A stretch of DNA of 64,000 nt, taken from Cyrtodaria siliqua (Eukaryota > Mollusca > Bivalvia > Adapedonta > Hiatellidae). Below the pieces are notes generated by a model that was not told the DNA's origin, made no database searches, and saw only the letters and a program-made list of their open reading frames with translations. Numbering within the stretch: position 1 is the first letter of the stretch; each line of letters begins with the position of its first letter. Positions 1 to 12,324 of the stretch are shown here, in pieces. The stretch covers positions 616,828 through 680,827 of the forward strand of contig JAWPHD010000089.1 in the NCBI GenBank assembly GCA_037043455.1, written 5' to 3'. A program made the position numbers and the translations under genes.

Positions 1-82
1 TATTGTGTGGAATTAAGTGTATATAATAGTGTCGTATAGGTTATGCGTTTCTTTTAACTTTCAGTATAGTAATGATCTCTAA

Positions 83-280
83 TTACATGTCACATCTTAT
101 GTTATTTGTTTGGTTGTTTGAATGGTGCTTTACGTCATTTTTAACACATGTCAGGCCATTTATGAAGTCGATTTTATTTTTTGGTACAGGCAGACCACCC
201 CATTTTTTCCTTGGTAAAATCAGTAGTGCATACATCCCGCCATTTGTAAGAATCGAAACTTTCTGACTTGACAAGTAAAT
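83..280 (-). repeat. SINE fragment, family B (tRNA-derived)
   Basis: This is the body of a short interspersed element that recurs at least nine times in the window. Fuller copies (15,237 and 49,805) begin with a tRNA-like B box, GGTTCGAATCC, followed by a body of about 170 bp containing 'tctgcctctaccac' and ending near 'gacgtaaaacacca'. Here the head is missing and the body reads on the minus strand. The short open frames on both strands across it are chance products of the repeat. Confidence 0.75.
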
Positions 281-404
281 GAAGTTTTGTTCGCTATTTT
301 GATAGTTCAGCTATTGTCATGTGATACATTACCATGTGATCTGAGGCTTCTTTCTTAGACGTTGACAGAGGTCAATGTAAGACGTTTACAGAGGTCAATG
401 TAAT

Positions 405-1075
405 GGCCTCTGGGAGAGATAACCGAAACTCACGACATCTTACGGAAATCCATGAAATGTTACGGAAACAGACGAAAGGTTACGGTTACGGAAACACACG
501 AGAGGTTACGGACCATGTTGCGGTTACTGGTACGTGTAAACGAAACACGTCAGACTTAGTATTTTAAATAAAGGAGCTTATTTTATTCTTATCAGCAGAG
601 AATTTTTACTTTAATAAAAAAAAATCGAAATCGGCATTTTTGTGTGCGATTTTCTTAAAAAACGGAGCGTTTTGCTTCTTTAAGTGTATGCTTCGTTGTT
701 TTAGCGTTTAATGTTGTTTTAAATAAGAGATTTGTGTAAACTCCTTTCGCAGTGACAGGTGTGTTTTTCATTTTCTAAACTGTATTATCCAAAGTAAACA
801 TTCGCATAAGATAAACACAAATATCCGAGATAGTCAGATACGAGTACAAAGTACAGAGCAATATATTCATACCGATATATCTCAGTATATACTCGTACGT
901 ACATTGCCATTTTGTGGAATATGTGATCACGTATGCACCATATAAATCAAACAAATCCTGATATGAATTAAAGAGAATGTCAAAGAATACGAAGACCGGT
1001 GACTTTGTACTGGATACATCTGAATGTATGAACGGCGCCATCTTACAAGTTAAAATCACTGTTGATTAAAGAGGA
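405..1075 (+). repeat. R1 large interspersed repeat, partial copy
   Basis: The sequence matches 48,155-48,870 and 57,390-58,110 over several hundred bases. It opens with a degenerate array of 'acgagaggttacgg'-type motifs and continues through 'gtgatcacgtat' and 'cagtatatactcgtacg' to 'gaatacgaagaccgg'. No protein coding is apparent. The family is unclassified; this copy lacks the downstream half seen in the copies at 48-52 kb and 57-60 kb. Confidence 0.75.
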
Positions 1076-1889
1076 CGTTGACGCTTCTCTGAGCAGTACG
1101 GGAGCAGCCTTGATATTTTCCTACATCTTTCAAATATCGCAACCACGCTTGACAACGAAAAGTAGTACGTCAACTTTCGGCAACGTCAAAAAAAAAATAA
1201 TGTCCGCCATTTTGAATTTTTTAAAACGCATAATTTGGAAAATTGTGACAATTTTTGATCATGAAGTTTCATTTCCCCTTTAGGTTTCGTGATTTTCGTC
1301 TGTACCGACTTTTTTTTTAGAAGCTCTACTGCGTGATAAATGCAGACCCGCCTTGTAAAATGTCGAAGCGAGGGGCGATAACTCTAAAAGATGCCATTTT
1401 TAGAATACGATTAAAATGACAACAACCGTGTGTTTTTTGTTAAATAAAGTACGAGGAGATACTTGAATTGTTGTTTTAGCTCACACATTACATGAATTTT
1501 GCTGCATATCACGAAAAGCATGTTATTTCTTTATCAAAAGTACACGAAAATACGAATTGTTGGATTTAACTGTAATTTTGACTCGACTGACCTCGCAAGA
1601 ACTGCAGGCGCGTATTCGATGGAGCGGGTAGTATTGGGCACCCTCTCATATGTGGAAAGTTTACGTAACAATCGCTACTGTTCAAGATGGGAGTTGGGAT
1701 GGAGAGAAGGAGGGGGAGGGCATCTGAACTGAGATTTAAAAGGATGCGCCCCATCCCCATCCCACCCCAACTAAAATCATGAAAGGTAGTCATTTTTTGA
1801 AAGCTCTTCCAAGCATACAGTACATTCTTAAACATATTCAGATAATATATTTGTTGCTGTGTTTTTGACTAGACTGTCCAGTGTCTAAT

Positions 1890-2195
1890 TGTCATCCGCA
1901 ACTTGGCGCAGTCAGTAGCGCAGCGGATTTGTAACCGGAGGTAGTGCCACTGAGTTTTGTCGGTGTGTTCTTGGGCAAGACACATTCCCTTAGCCTCATC
2001 CGTCGGATGGGGACGTAAACAGGGTGGTCCCGCGTATAGGTCTATCATCCGAGCATGTTAAAGAACCATAGGAATCTGTTCGATAATAAGAGTAGTGCAC
2101 GGTTCCCGGATTCCTATGTATCCTTCCCCTCTCTCTGAGGCGGCTCTAAATAACCTGTACTGTGTTGATGAGCCGTTAAATATTCAATTCAATTC
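1890..2195 (+). repeat. SINE, family C (full-length-like)
   Basis: A tRNA-like head ('gcgcagtcagtagcgcag') is followed by a body with 'cttgggcaagacac', 'cgtcggatggggacgt' and 'cttcccctctctctgaggcg'. It ends 'tgatgagccgttaaat' plus a short 'caattcaattc' tail. Related copies lie at about 7,575-7,730 (minus) and 63,885-64,000 (3' part). The head-body-tail order fits a tRNA-derived SINE. It is not a functional tRNA because no complete cloverleaf can be drawn. Confidence 0.8.
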
Positions 2196-2454
2196 ATCCG
2201 CAACTGCACTCAGCACTGTCATATGTACTATAGCTGTCCCATGCTAGTATCATGAATCAACCGTGGAATATATCACCCACACATAAAAGGGTTTGAGGGC
2301 CCCATCTTACTTGTATTAGTTTAAATATAGACCATTTGTCGGTTGAAACCTAAGATGAATTTTTTATCAGACAGAAACACTGTCGTAATACTTATACTGA
2401 TAACATCGAAGGAAAATAAAGAAGGCCATTTTTTTTACTTTATATTTTTAAAGT

Positions 2455-2625
2455 TGAATTGTGTTTTATGTCATTATAGCACATTTTAGGCCATATTTCC
2501 TGGGTAGAACCAGTACTGTGTACTTACTGCTATCTGTAAGAATCGACACTTTCTCACCTACAAGTTGAGCTCCCAGTGGGAATTGAACCCGCAGCGGTGA
2601 GAGGTGAAGATGAGAATGTATACAA
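2455..2625 (-). repeat. SINE family B copy with B box
   Basis: On the minus strand the sequence carries a B-box-like 'gggttcaattccc', then 'actgggagctcaacttgta' and the family B body up to 'gctataatgacataaaac'. It is a diverged copy of the element at 49,805. Confidence 0.75.
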
Positions 2626-3319
2626 ATATAAAAAGGCAACCGAACATCTCCATAACTCGATATGTCCATGGGACTTGAATGAACGCACTGAAAACAATCC
2701 GTGGAAAATTGTACTATGCAAGAATATATATTCTTAAATAAATTTTATTTTGATGCAAAATCGATATGCTCCTCTAGACATCATAGATAAAGATCATGTA
2801 AAGTTTCGAAAAGATTGGTTAAAAACTGTGGAAGGATATAGACGCACAGATAACTAACACCATATGCCGCCTCAGCTTTCAATGGTAAACAATAAACATT
2901 TAAGGTACATATTAAGGCCTTAAATATTATCTTTCATGACTAAGTAAAAAATATGTAACAAGTCAGATATCAAAATGAATTATTTATTTGATTTAAAACA
3001 TTTTATTTCAAATATTTACATCAAAACATCCCAAATATAAAGGGTATTACATAACAAATTAAATTGCATCATACAATAATTGTTTTTATTTATTAAATGG
3101 ACACACAGCATTTATCAAGTTTTTATCAAGCATTAAAATGTGCACCTCGATTGATTAATCAATAATTTATTTTCACTTTACACCCGCTTGCATATATTTA
3201 AATTATAAGTTATAACATTTTGGAGTTTAAAAAAAAAGAAGATTGCTGCATGTCCCTTTAATATGTAATTGTTTATATGGTGCAAGCCAATTTGAACATA
3301 TGTGGGGTTATATATATAT

Positions 3320-3430
3320 ACATGTATCTGTTTGTTATTTTTTTGGTGAGGAAGACCACTCACTTTTCTTCTGGGTATAACCGGTAATATACACCTCCTG
3401 CCATCTGTTATTCCACAAACTTTTATATAA
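3320..3430 (-). repeat. SINE family B fragment
   Basis: A short piece of the family B body ('ggtgaggaagaccactcac' to 'gccatctgttattccac', read on plus) is seen here, heavily diverged. Confidence 0.5.
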
Positions 3431-4254
3431 TCCAATAAAATTCAGAAAACATTTTAATCCAATAAATAAATTGGGCACGGCCGGTCAGATTAACAGAAAC
3501 ACATTTATATTTTCATATTAGCCCTTATTTTGAGCCGCTCCAATGAACTATCCAGTTAATGTCGCCAACGATCCACCTTGTGTCAACAGTCGGATATGCA
3601 TGTTGATATGATATTGTGCTGGCTGAACTTGTGATCCTCTTACTAGACATATTTTTCTTGAAGTTGATGCTAGTACTGTCCGTATGAGGTATTGCTGATT
3701 CATGATTCATAAAAAAAAAAAATATTGTACACCATCTTGTTATTATATACTATTCTTGTTCGTTTAAGTATTTCTGATTCTGTTGTTAATGTTGTAAAAA
3801 GTTATATGTGACTACTTGTTTCAATAAAATCCTCCCATATATATTGGGACATCACTAACTATTTTCAGCTAACTCCCAGCATCTCAGGACTCCAGGCTCT
3901 GAAAATAAAAATGACATACATGATATTTTGTTTCAACTTAAATAGGTAACAAGTTGTAGAACTGAAATATGTAAATGAATAGTGATTATAGAACTTTTTT
4001 TACATGTACAATAAATTAAAAATAATCGTTTTCTGCTAAATCAACACATTTATTACCGGTATACCTTATTTAGAGCCGCCCCAAATGACACATAGGAATT
4101 CGAGAACCTGTCTTACTCTTACTAATGTATATATTAATAATTTCTATGGTTGTTTATCGTGCTTGGAGGATAGACTCCCCAGTTTCAATCCCAATCAAAC
4201 AAAAGAGGCTGAGGAACAAACAAGGCTAAGGGAAAATGTATTGCGTGATAACAC

Positions 4255-4490
4255 AGAAACTCAGTGGTGCATGTGTGACTTGAACCGGAAGCTCCAGATT
4301 GCTATCATCCACCATGCTATTGCTGGGCCATGCCAGCACATTATGTTAAGTCGGGGTCTTGCTTAAGTTTAATAATTAAGTTGTAATACAGGGACCTTTT
4401 TATTTTGTTTGTTTAATTTTACATATGTACTAAGCACAATATGACCTATTTATGTGTCGATGTGCTGTAAAACACCATTTTTATTTTTAG
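4255..4490. repeat. tRNA-like SINE head and LINE 3'-end fragment
   Basis: On the minus strand, 4,255-4,345 carries a B-box-like 'ggttcaagtc' in a SINE-head arrangement. About 90 bp further on, the plus strand at 4,434-4,485 reads 'atgacctatttatgtgtcga' followed by 'gtaaaacacca'. That is the same 3' terminus as the LINE at 25,383 (there on minus). The two are probably separate decayed insertions, or a SINE that borrowed a LINE tail. Confidence 0.5.
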
Positions 4491-7420
4491 TATAAAAAGT
4501 CTGAGACTAAGTGCAGGCACAGACCTAATAACAAATTATTAATATGTCTGTGGTGCAGGACTGGTGCACAATGCCACATATTTTGCAAAGAACAAACATT
4601 GATAAATTCATAGATTTTTTGAAGCTGCGCTTACCTACATACTGGCTAATACAAGGCTCTTGATGTAGTTATACTGTGAGACTGGGAAATTTGACTTGAA
4701 TCTGGCTATGGTAATACTGCACACTGCCTCTAGCTAACTTAGTCTTAGCAGACCTGAAAAAACAAGTCATATATGATATTGTTTCATTTGTTTTTAATAT
4801 TAATAACTCTGTCCAACTTTCTCAATGCTAACAATGTCAGCATTCCATAACATTTTACTTAAAACACAACTGGAATTGAAAGTGGTGCTTTACAGAAGAT
4901 GATACTGTCCAAAATGTAAGTCACAGGTGGCATTCATGAACAAATAGTAGATTTTCAAGGCTTACATTTTCATCAATTATTCATCACTCATGTGTTCTAA
5001 AAAATTATCAGAATTAAGTTAATATATATCAACCACCACCGTTTTACATGTTTCAACGTTAAACACTTGTCATACAGAAATTAAAAGTGTATTTACTTAC
5101 ATAGGCTACAGTGCAGACAATGCCATGACCCATTTCAGGCATTTGCTGGTGTGTTCCACTTTTCAATTTTAATTCTCTACATTGTCTATTGTAATAGATC
5201 TATTTGTTTGTAGTTTGTAAATTACGCACTCATGCAAAACTTGGAATTGTATACGATCGTGATTGTAACACTGTTTTAATTCTACTCCTGTGCAAATAAA
5301 TTGAAATAATCCATCGGTCAATCGGGCCGTATGTGTAAACGATCTATCTGTGTGTGTACACCGATCAGCATTATTTGACCTTTGAATGTGTGCGAGCTAT
5401 TTTTAGCACATTCCTTAGCTAATTATAAACGTTCAGTTCAATTCACAATATTTAGTTTCTGTGACTGTGTGACATTATGATGTTAATTTGTCCAGGGAGA
5501 TGTGGGTTTGTGGCGTGCGACTGACTGGCCCTGGGCTGGGTGTTTTTCTGTGTCGCCGCCATTTTGAATAGCCTCTGAAAGAGTGAAATGCAGGTACCAA
5601 CTTTCAAAACGGGCACGCAAAATGTATATTCACGAAAAAATAAGAAATTTTCAAAAAAGGTAGATCAGGTAATGATCTTCGACTCCTGTCAATTTCAACA
5701 ATATTTAAGAATATACAATTTTTGTACCCGTTTTGAAACGCAATTCGAAGAAAACAAAAACTAGTTTTTTTCGATCTTCGCATTTGTACCGCGATTTCCG
5801 ACTATGATATCTCAATAAAACCTGTCAACACGATTGTTTTATAAATCTCCGACATAATAACTGACTTCTGATATGATTTGTTTTCTTTGCCATCTAGTAT
5901 AAGCTTTAAACTAGTGTTTCTAAAAAGAGTACTATAAAATCCGCGCATCTGCACGTGCTTGCAAAATGGGAACTACGTTGCCTCCAACACCAATTATTTA
6001 TGTTTGAGTTATGCGGTTCAAGCACGTGAAATGACTTCTCTGCTCCCGTACTGGAGAGTACATATAGAACTTGAGCCAGGACCCAAAATTGTCGATATTG
6101 TTACCAACTCAAGGGACAAATTCTACCATCACTTTTTGAAAAGAGTAATGTATATAGATTACATTTTTCCATGATAGCAATCTGGAACAGGTAGCTTATA
6201 TAAAAAAAATCGAACATTAATAGGTTATCATTGTAGCGCTTTCATATAAGTTTTTGATGTTCATTTTTGAATGTCATGCTTGTGTGAATAATTATTAATG
6301 TACTTTTTAAAGATCCACTTAAGTTTACAATTCATTGAGTTACATAAGGCATAAATAAGCTCTTTTTTAGCACTGAATTCAGTTTAAAATCTCTATTTTG
6401 CTTCAAATTAGAAGTTAATTTACCCCACCCACTATTGACACATTTTTATGCATTTAGTTTAGTTTATATTTTTTACAATATATGTGTGAACTTGTAAGAA
6501 TCAGTAATTTACAACCTTTCTACATGATTTAAATACTATTATAATACGAATAAGGGATTGTTACGATATATTGATGAAATTAAGTACAAAGCAATGTTCA
6601 TGGCATTGCACATATGTGTTCAGTAAGCCTGATAAGTTGAGACACATGCCAAACTGGAAGTATAAGCCTTCCTCAAAGTAACTTCGACATCAATAGTATT
6701 AACATATTCTGATATATACATATATTGCACAGACGACACATAGTCCAAAGGATTCTAGATAAAGGAAATGTGCGGTTTAACGTGTGTTTTTTTTAACAAA
6801 AGTATTTTTTAGGTGTATGCGTCATGGCAATACTTATTATGATTACACATTTGGATTATGTATTACACATAAATACATCAATTAAACATTGCACGCAAAA
6901 TCTTAAAAGTTGTTTAATTTAATACTTTTTAATTACAATTTATGCATATTTTAAGGATTTTTACACCTGAATTACCCCACCCATATACATACAATGAAGA
7001 ATTCTGCATATGAAATGTAAAAATAGTAGTATATGCATTTGCACGAACAATTTTTGTGTTACTAAAATAAGAATCGACGAAGATGAATTGAGTTGCTGCA
7101 AATTCTCTAGTAAACACTCCATTTTTCATTTAAATCTTGTGGACTTATTCGACGAAGAAATATCTTTAGGGTGATTCCCAGATCATTGTACTAACTACTT
7201 ACCATGGCCACTATTTGTTAGTATTGGTGCAGTTGTTACAATATCACCTGCTTAGGATATGTATCTAAACATAGGTTGTGATGTTCTCCGTACTTGATTT
7301 AGAGTATGGAATTAAACTAGGATAGTAAGCATCAACCCTACTTTTGCGCATGCAAGTGCAATTGGAATGATTATTACCTAAAAAAGAAGGTTTATTGCCA
7401 ATGAAGAGATAGAGGGAGTG
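4491..7420. other. Intergenic DNA, no gene recognised
   Basis: About 2.9 kb of AT-rich sequence contains no supported exon. One small foldback is visible: 5,603-5,634 and 5,708-5,737 are inverted copies built around 'ttcaaaacgggcac' and 'gtacccgttttgaa', about 73 bp apart. The open frames here are under 75 codons and show no protein-family motif. Confidence 0.7.
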
Positions 7421-7495
7421 TGTGTGTGGTGGTGGTGGGGTTGGGTGTGTGTGTGTGTGGGGGGGGGGGGTATATGGGTGGGGGTGGATATATAG
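7421..7495 (+). repeat. GT/G-rich microsatellite
   Basis: This is a low-complexity run of GTGTGG and poly-G. It is also a likely zone of sequencing or assembly error. Confidence 0.9.
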
Positions 7496-7574
7496 GCATT
7501 TAGGAACTTGCCCTACTGACGAATAGACACCTATGTTTCTTTAACATGATGGGAGTAAAAAAACAAGCGATACA

Positions 7575-7735
7575 CGGGATCGTCTGGTTTACGTCCCCAC
7601 CCGACGGACGAGGGTAAAAGTGTCTTGCCCAAGAACACACCGACAAAATTCACTGGCTCCGGTGAGGCTTGAACCAGGGTCCTCTGAATTTAAAGTCCCC
7701 CGTGCTATCCACTGCCTCAACAGGCTGTATGCGCT
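7575..7735 (-). repeat. SINE family C, head portion
   Basis: The reverse complement matches the first half of the element at 1,890: 'gttcttgggcaagacac' and 'gtgggttttgtcggtg'-like sequence, with a tRNA-like head near 7,700. The 3' half is missing. The 107-codon open frame across it (7,620-7,943) is a by-product. Confidence 0.7.
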
Positions 7736-8829
7736 CAAGCAGTATGGCTGCATTAAAATACATACAACTAAAATGTTAATCCGTCATAAAAGTTATATCC
7801 AAGAAGCTGGGTTCACAACTGTCTCTCTTATCTACAAGTTAGCATCAAGTTCATGTATGTCGAGTTGCAATATGCCTGCAAGCCTTATATATGCCCAGCT
7901 CATTGCTGTTTTGATAAACTTGGCAATTAATGCCTTGGGATAAAACAGGACAATTAAGAATATTCAGTACATATTATCTGATTTAAATAATATAACTTAA
8001 TGTGACAATATAACATACATATAAGATATAAAAAAAAATTAAACGCTTCCAGATAAGAAAAGGTACCCAGTGCATCAAGATAGATTACATTTAGTGATCA
8101 CGGATAGTTTACTGATGTTTACTCTGAAAGCTATATCCGACATGCAGGTGCTACTGCAGTTAAAGTAGCTATCCCGCCAACAACAGCCACATTTTACAAC
8201 ATATGTACATCGTTGCTAAACCTACTGACCACGAGGTATATACATAACTTACATCGTTTGAGAATCAAAACTCTATAGATACAATATAAAAAGCTTTAAC
8301 CAGCCAGACAATAAAACAAAAATGGATAATTCATTTTACACTTATTCAATTATGGATATTACAAAAACCCATGAATAAACATATACTTTTAAGCGACACA
8401 TATGCATTATTATATGAGATGAACACCTGGATAGAGTTTTGATAAACTGGTTTTGTAGTGTAATTTTGTCGTAATTTGGCGGGTTATTTTAAAATATGTA
8501 TATCAAACACCTAAAAATCAACAGTTAAACCGTAAAATGCCTTTTCTTTCTGTTTGTTATTTCGCAATTTGTCGAAAATGCAGTGGTCTACTTTGTGATT
8601 TAAGTTTGTGGATTTATTCAATATGCGATTTGTAAACATGGTTAAGTCTTCATAATGGAATACCTTATCAAAAGTCACATTCTCTACATATTTCAGTTCG
8701 CTTAAAAATTTTGAAGTGATTTTATGAAAAGTGTACAACTTCAAGCCATAAACAAAGAGACCCACTCGCCTTGTCTCAAAGTGCTCTCATGTTTTAAGAG
8801 ACAACAACAATTTTTTTATATAAATCTGT
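7736..8829. other. Intergenic DNA, nothing recognised
   Basis: AT-rich sequence with no recognisable exon, RNA gene or repeat family shared with the rest of the window. Confidence 0.6.
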
Positions 8830-9800
8830 AAAACTGTGACCCCCGTAGTGGCCATATTTGACCCCATTGTCGCCATTTGAACAAACTAGGTAGAGGATCA
8901 TAAGCTTATGGTACATGCGAATTATTATTTAGCTTCTGAAGTATCAGAGAAGCAGTTTGAATATGTTTTCCTATATAATTCAATGTTATATTGTGACCGA
9001 CGGGACAGGGCCAAATTTGATTCCAGGCTTGATTCAAGGGACACCATTTAAATTATTTGGTACAGGACAATAATCTTAAGCTACATGTAGCTTATTACAC
9101 CTCTAGCTCTTGTAATTCCAGAGAAGATGTTTATAGACGTTCCTACATAACTCTATTTAAATATGTGACCCCCGGGACCGGGAGAAATTTGACCCTAAGA
9201 TCAACATTTGAACAAAATAAATTGGTAGAGATCGAAACTCTTATGCTACATGCATCGTATTAGACCTAAGCTCATTGTAGTATCAGAAAAATAATATTTT
9301 TAGAGAACTTTCCTATATAACTCTTTGTAAAACGTTAACCCCAGAACCAGGCCATAGTTGGACACAGAGTCACGATTTGAACAAAAGTGGTAGAGAACTA
9401 TAAGCTTGTACAATATGCAAAATAGTAGACCTCTGGCTCTTGTTTTTTTAAAGATGTTTCTATATGACTCTATGTAAATATATGACCCCTGGGGCGGAGC
9501 CAGATATGACCCCAGGGTCAACATTTTAACAAACTTGCTAGTGGACCATAAGCTTATGCTTCATGCATAATACGGGACCTCTAGCTCTTAAGTTTTAGAG
9601 AAAATTATTTATTTTTAAAGATTTTCTATATAACTGTATGAAAAAATGTTACCCCCGGGGCTTGGCCATATTTGACCCTGGGGTCACCATTTTATAAATA
9701 CTCGGTAGAGGACCGACCCTAAATGTATAATACATGCTAAATATTAGACTTGTAGCTCTTCTAGTTTCAGCGAAAACGATTTTTTAAATAAACAAGAGTT
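8830..9800 (+). repeat. Tandem array of ~150-170 bp units, about 6 copies
   Basis: Each unit contains 'gtgacccc(c)gggg', 'ccatatttgaccc', 'gggtcaccatttgaacaaac', 'ggtagaggaccataagctta', 'agacctctagctcttg' and 'ttcctatataactc' in that order. Units start near 8,838, 8,993, 9,163, 9,335, 9,481 and 9,651, each considerably diverged. The copies are old and no open reading frame persists. Repeats with this wording are, from general knowledge, common in bivalve intergenic DNA. Confidence 0.85.
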
Positions 9801-9984
9801 TTGCTTAAAAGGGGGAGATAACTCTAATAACAGGAATCAGCTACCCTGTTCACACTGCTATCATGGATTTTTTGTTTCTATACAAGGTACTCAATAACAT
9901 GGTACTAGTAAGAATTTGTCCCTTGAGATGGTAACAAAAAAGTTTATGGCTCACGGTCTAATATCCCGGACACAGGCTTTGCGC

Positions 9985-11317
9985 TCCTAGTATAGCAGGA
10001 CACATGAGTACAGGATATGTACTCCTAGTATAGCAGGACACATGAGTACAGGATATGTACTCCTAGTATAGCAGGGCACATGAGTACAGTGTATGTACTC
10101 CTAATATAGCAGGATACATGAGTACAGTGTATATACTCCTAGTATAGCAGGACACATGAGTACAGAGTATGTACTCCTAGTATAGCAGGACACATGAGTA
10201 CAGTATATGTACTCCTCTCCTAGTATAGCAGGACACATGAGTACAGTGTATGTATTCCTAGTATAGCAGGACATGAGTACAGTGTATGTACTCCTAGTAT
10301 AGCAGGACACATGAGTTCAGTGTATGTACTCCTCTCCGAGTATATCAGGACACATGAGTACAGTGTATGTACTCCTAGTATAGCAGGACACATGAGTACA
10401 GTGTATGTACACCTCCCCTAGTATATCAGGACACATGAGTACAGTGTATGTACTCCTACTATAGCAGGAAACATGAGTACAGTGTATGTACTCCTTTCCT
10501 AGTATATCAGGACACATGAGTACACTGTATGCATTCCTATTATAGCAGGACACATGAGTACAATGTATGTACTCCTAGTATAGCAGGACACATGAGTACA
10601 GGGTATGTACTCCTAGTATAGCAGGACACATGAGTACAGTGTATGTACTCCTAGTATAGCAGGACACATGAGTACAGTGTATGCACTCCTAGTATAGCAG
10701 GACACATGAGTACAGAGTATGTACTCCTAGTATAGCAGGACACATGAGTACAGTGTATGCACTCCTGGTATAGCAGGACACAGGAGTACATAGTATGTAC
10801 TCCTAGAATAACAGGACTCATGAGTACAGTGTATGTACTCCTCCCCTAGTATATCAGGACACATGAGTACAGTGTATGCACTCCTAATATAGCAGGGCAC
10901 ATGAGTACAATGTATGTACTCCTAGTATAGCAGGACACATGAGTACAGTGTATGTACTCCTAGTATAGCAGGACACATGAGTACAGTGTATGAACTCCTC
11001 TCTTTGTATAGCAGGACACATGAGTACAGTGTATGTACTCCTAGTATAGTAGGACACATGAGTACAGTGTATGTACTCCTCTCCTAGTATAGCAGGACAC
11101 ATGAGTACAGTGTATGCACTCCTAGTATAGCAGGACACATGAGTACAGTGTTGGCACTCCTAGTATAGCAGGACACATGAGTACAGTGTATGTACTCCTA
11201 GTATAGCAGGACACATGAGTACAGTGTATGTACGAGCCTCGCTCCTAGTATAGCAGGACACATGAGTACAGTGTATGTACTCCTAGTATAGCAGGACACA
11301 TGAGTACAGTGTATGTA
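9985..11317 (+). repeat. 38-bp minisatellite, left block (~34 copies)
   Basis: The unit is about 38 bp: 'tagcaggacacatgagtaca' followed by 'gtgtatgtactcctagta'. Some units carry a 6-bp 'ctcctc' expansion, giving about 44 bp. Each unit holds a small inverted repeat, GAGTACA and TGTACTC around a 5-bp loop, so single strands could form a row of hairpins. The block is interrupted by the inverted-repeat element at 11,318 and resumes at 12,327. Minus-strand open frames with a CYTRS-type repeat are products of the unit, not genes. Confidence 0.95.
11233..11241 (+). other. Possible transposon excision footprint CGAGCCTCG
   Basis: One 38-bp unit carries 9 extra bases, CGAGCCTCG, after a TA where other units read directly into 'ctcctag'. 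The insert equals the terminal CGAG plus the opposite terminal CCTCG of the element that sits about 85 bp downstream, which is what imprecise cut-and-paste excision leaves. The same 9 bases form the left edge of the resident element, so a unit duplication after the event is also possible. Confidence 0.45.
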
Positions 11318-12324
11318 CGAGCCTCGGAGGGTCATTCAATAAGTTCTGTCACTAACGCGTTCTAACAATTACGTGCTCGTTGTGAGTGTTGATGGTTGGT
11401 ACCAAATAAATGAGAGTTTCAATACCATTCCATTGATGGTAAAATGAATGCTGTATCTTTTGTGTGACGAAAGGTATGGAACATTTAATATACATCACTT
11501 ATACATACTGAGGCATTTTCGTCCTGATTTTTTTTCCAGGTATGTTAACAGTTACTTTTTTAAATGCCTGTTTCTCTTTAAGTACTTGTCGAAGACCTTT
11601 GAAATGTTTGATACATTACCAGTTATATCTGTGCATTACAAAATTCAGAATTTAAGCATGGTAGATGAAAAGGCATTGTCTTAGAAATTAAGATTTTAAG
11701 CTAACATGTAAAATTAATTTAATGATAAATGGACATTAAATGGAAGGGCAGTCTTCTAAAATAGCGTTTTTGGATGATCAATAATTTCACTAAACATTGT
11801 GCAAAATTCTACAATAATGTGTTGAATATGAAATTTAAACACTGAAGGTCTAGGATTTGTAAAAAAAGCATGAATACATATTAATACTATGAGAATAATT
11901 ACGACAATTAAAAGATATTATAACATTTCCGTAAACAAAATGAAGAAAATCAGTGTTATTTCCGCTAAAATTAAGGGATATGCATTCACTCATATCTGGT
12001 TTACAGCAAGACCTTTCCGAATTATCGACAATCATTTTCATGGATTATAGGCAAATAACAACAGATGGCGTACAAGAAATTTTAAAAGCATAGAATTATT
12101 TAAATCATTTTTACAACATTTTGTAATAAGGACATTTTCAAAGATGCCAGTATCCAAAAGGTGTGGTAGGGGGAGGTAATTCAGGGGTATAAATAACCGG
12201 AAATTTTTGTTGTGGAATTTAAGAGAGCGAATCCAGTAGTACTATAAATACACTACTTTATCTCAGTGTATTACCCAGTTCAAAGGATATATGCCCAGTG
12301 ACAGAACTTTTTGAAGCACCCTCG
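11318..12324. mobile_element. TA-flanked inverted-repeat element (Tc1/mariner type, non-autonomous or decayed)
   Basis: The element interrupts the 38-bp minisatellite. Its ends are inverted: after the CGAGCCTCG edge, the left end reads GAGGGTCATTCAATAAGTTC and then TGTCACT; the reverse complement of the right end reads CGAGGGTGCTTCAAAAAGTT and then CTGTCACT. TA dinucleotides flank both sides (11,316-17 and 12,325-26), as expected for IS630/Tc1/mariner insertions. The ~1 kb interior has no transposase-like frame (longest 78 codons), so it depends on an outside enzyme or is dead. Family assignment rests on the ends and the TA only. Confidence 0.65.

Noticed and set aside
1895..1970. tRNA gene
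   Set aside because: A and B box-like motifs are followed by a SINE body and tail; no full cloverleaf. The same holds for 15,130-15,208, 25,085, 36,370 and 49,620.
10101..11138. Minus-strand frames with repeating CYTRSTYTVLM-type peptide
   Set aside because: Products of the 38-bp unit and interrupted wherever unit length changes.
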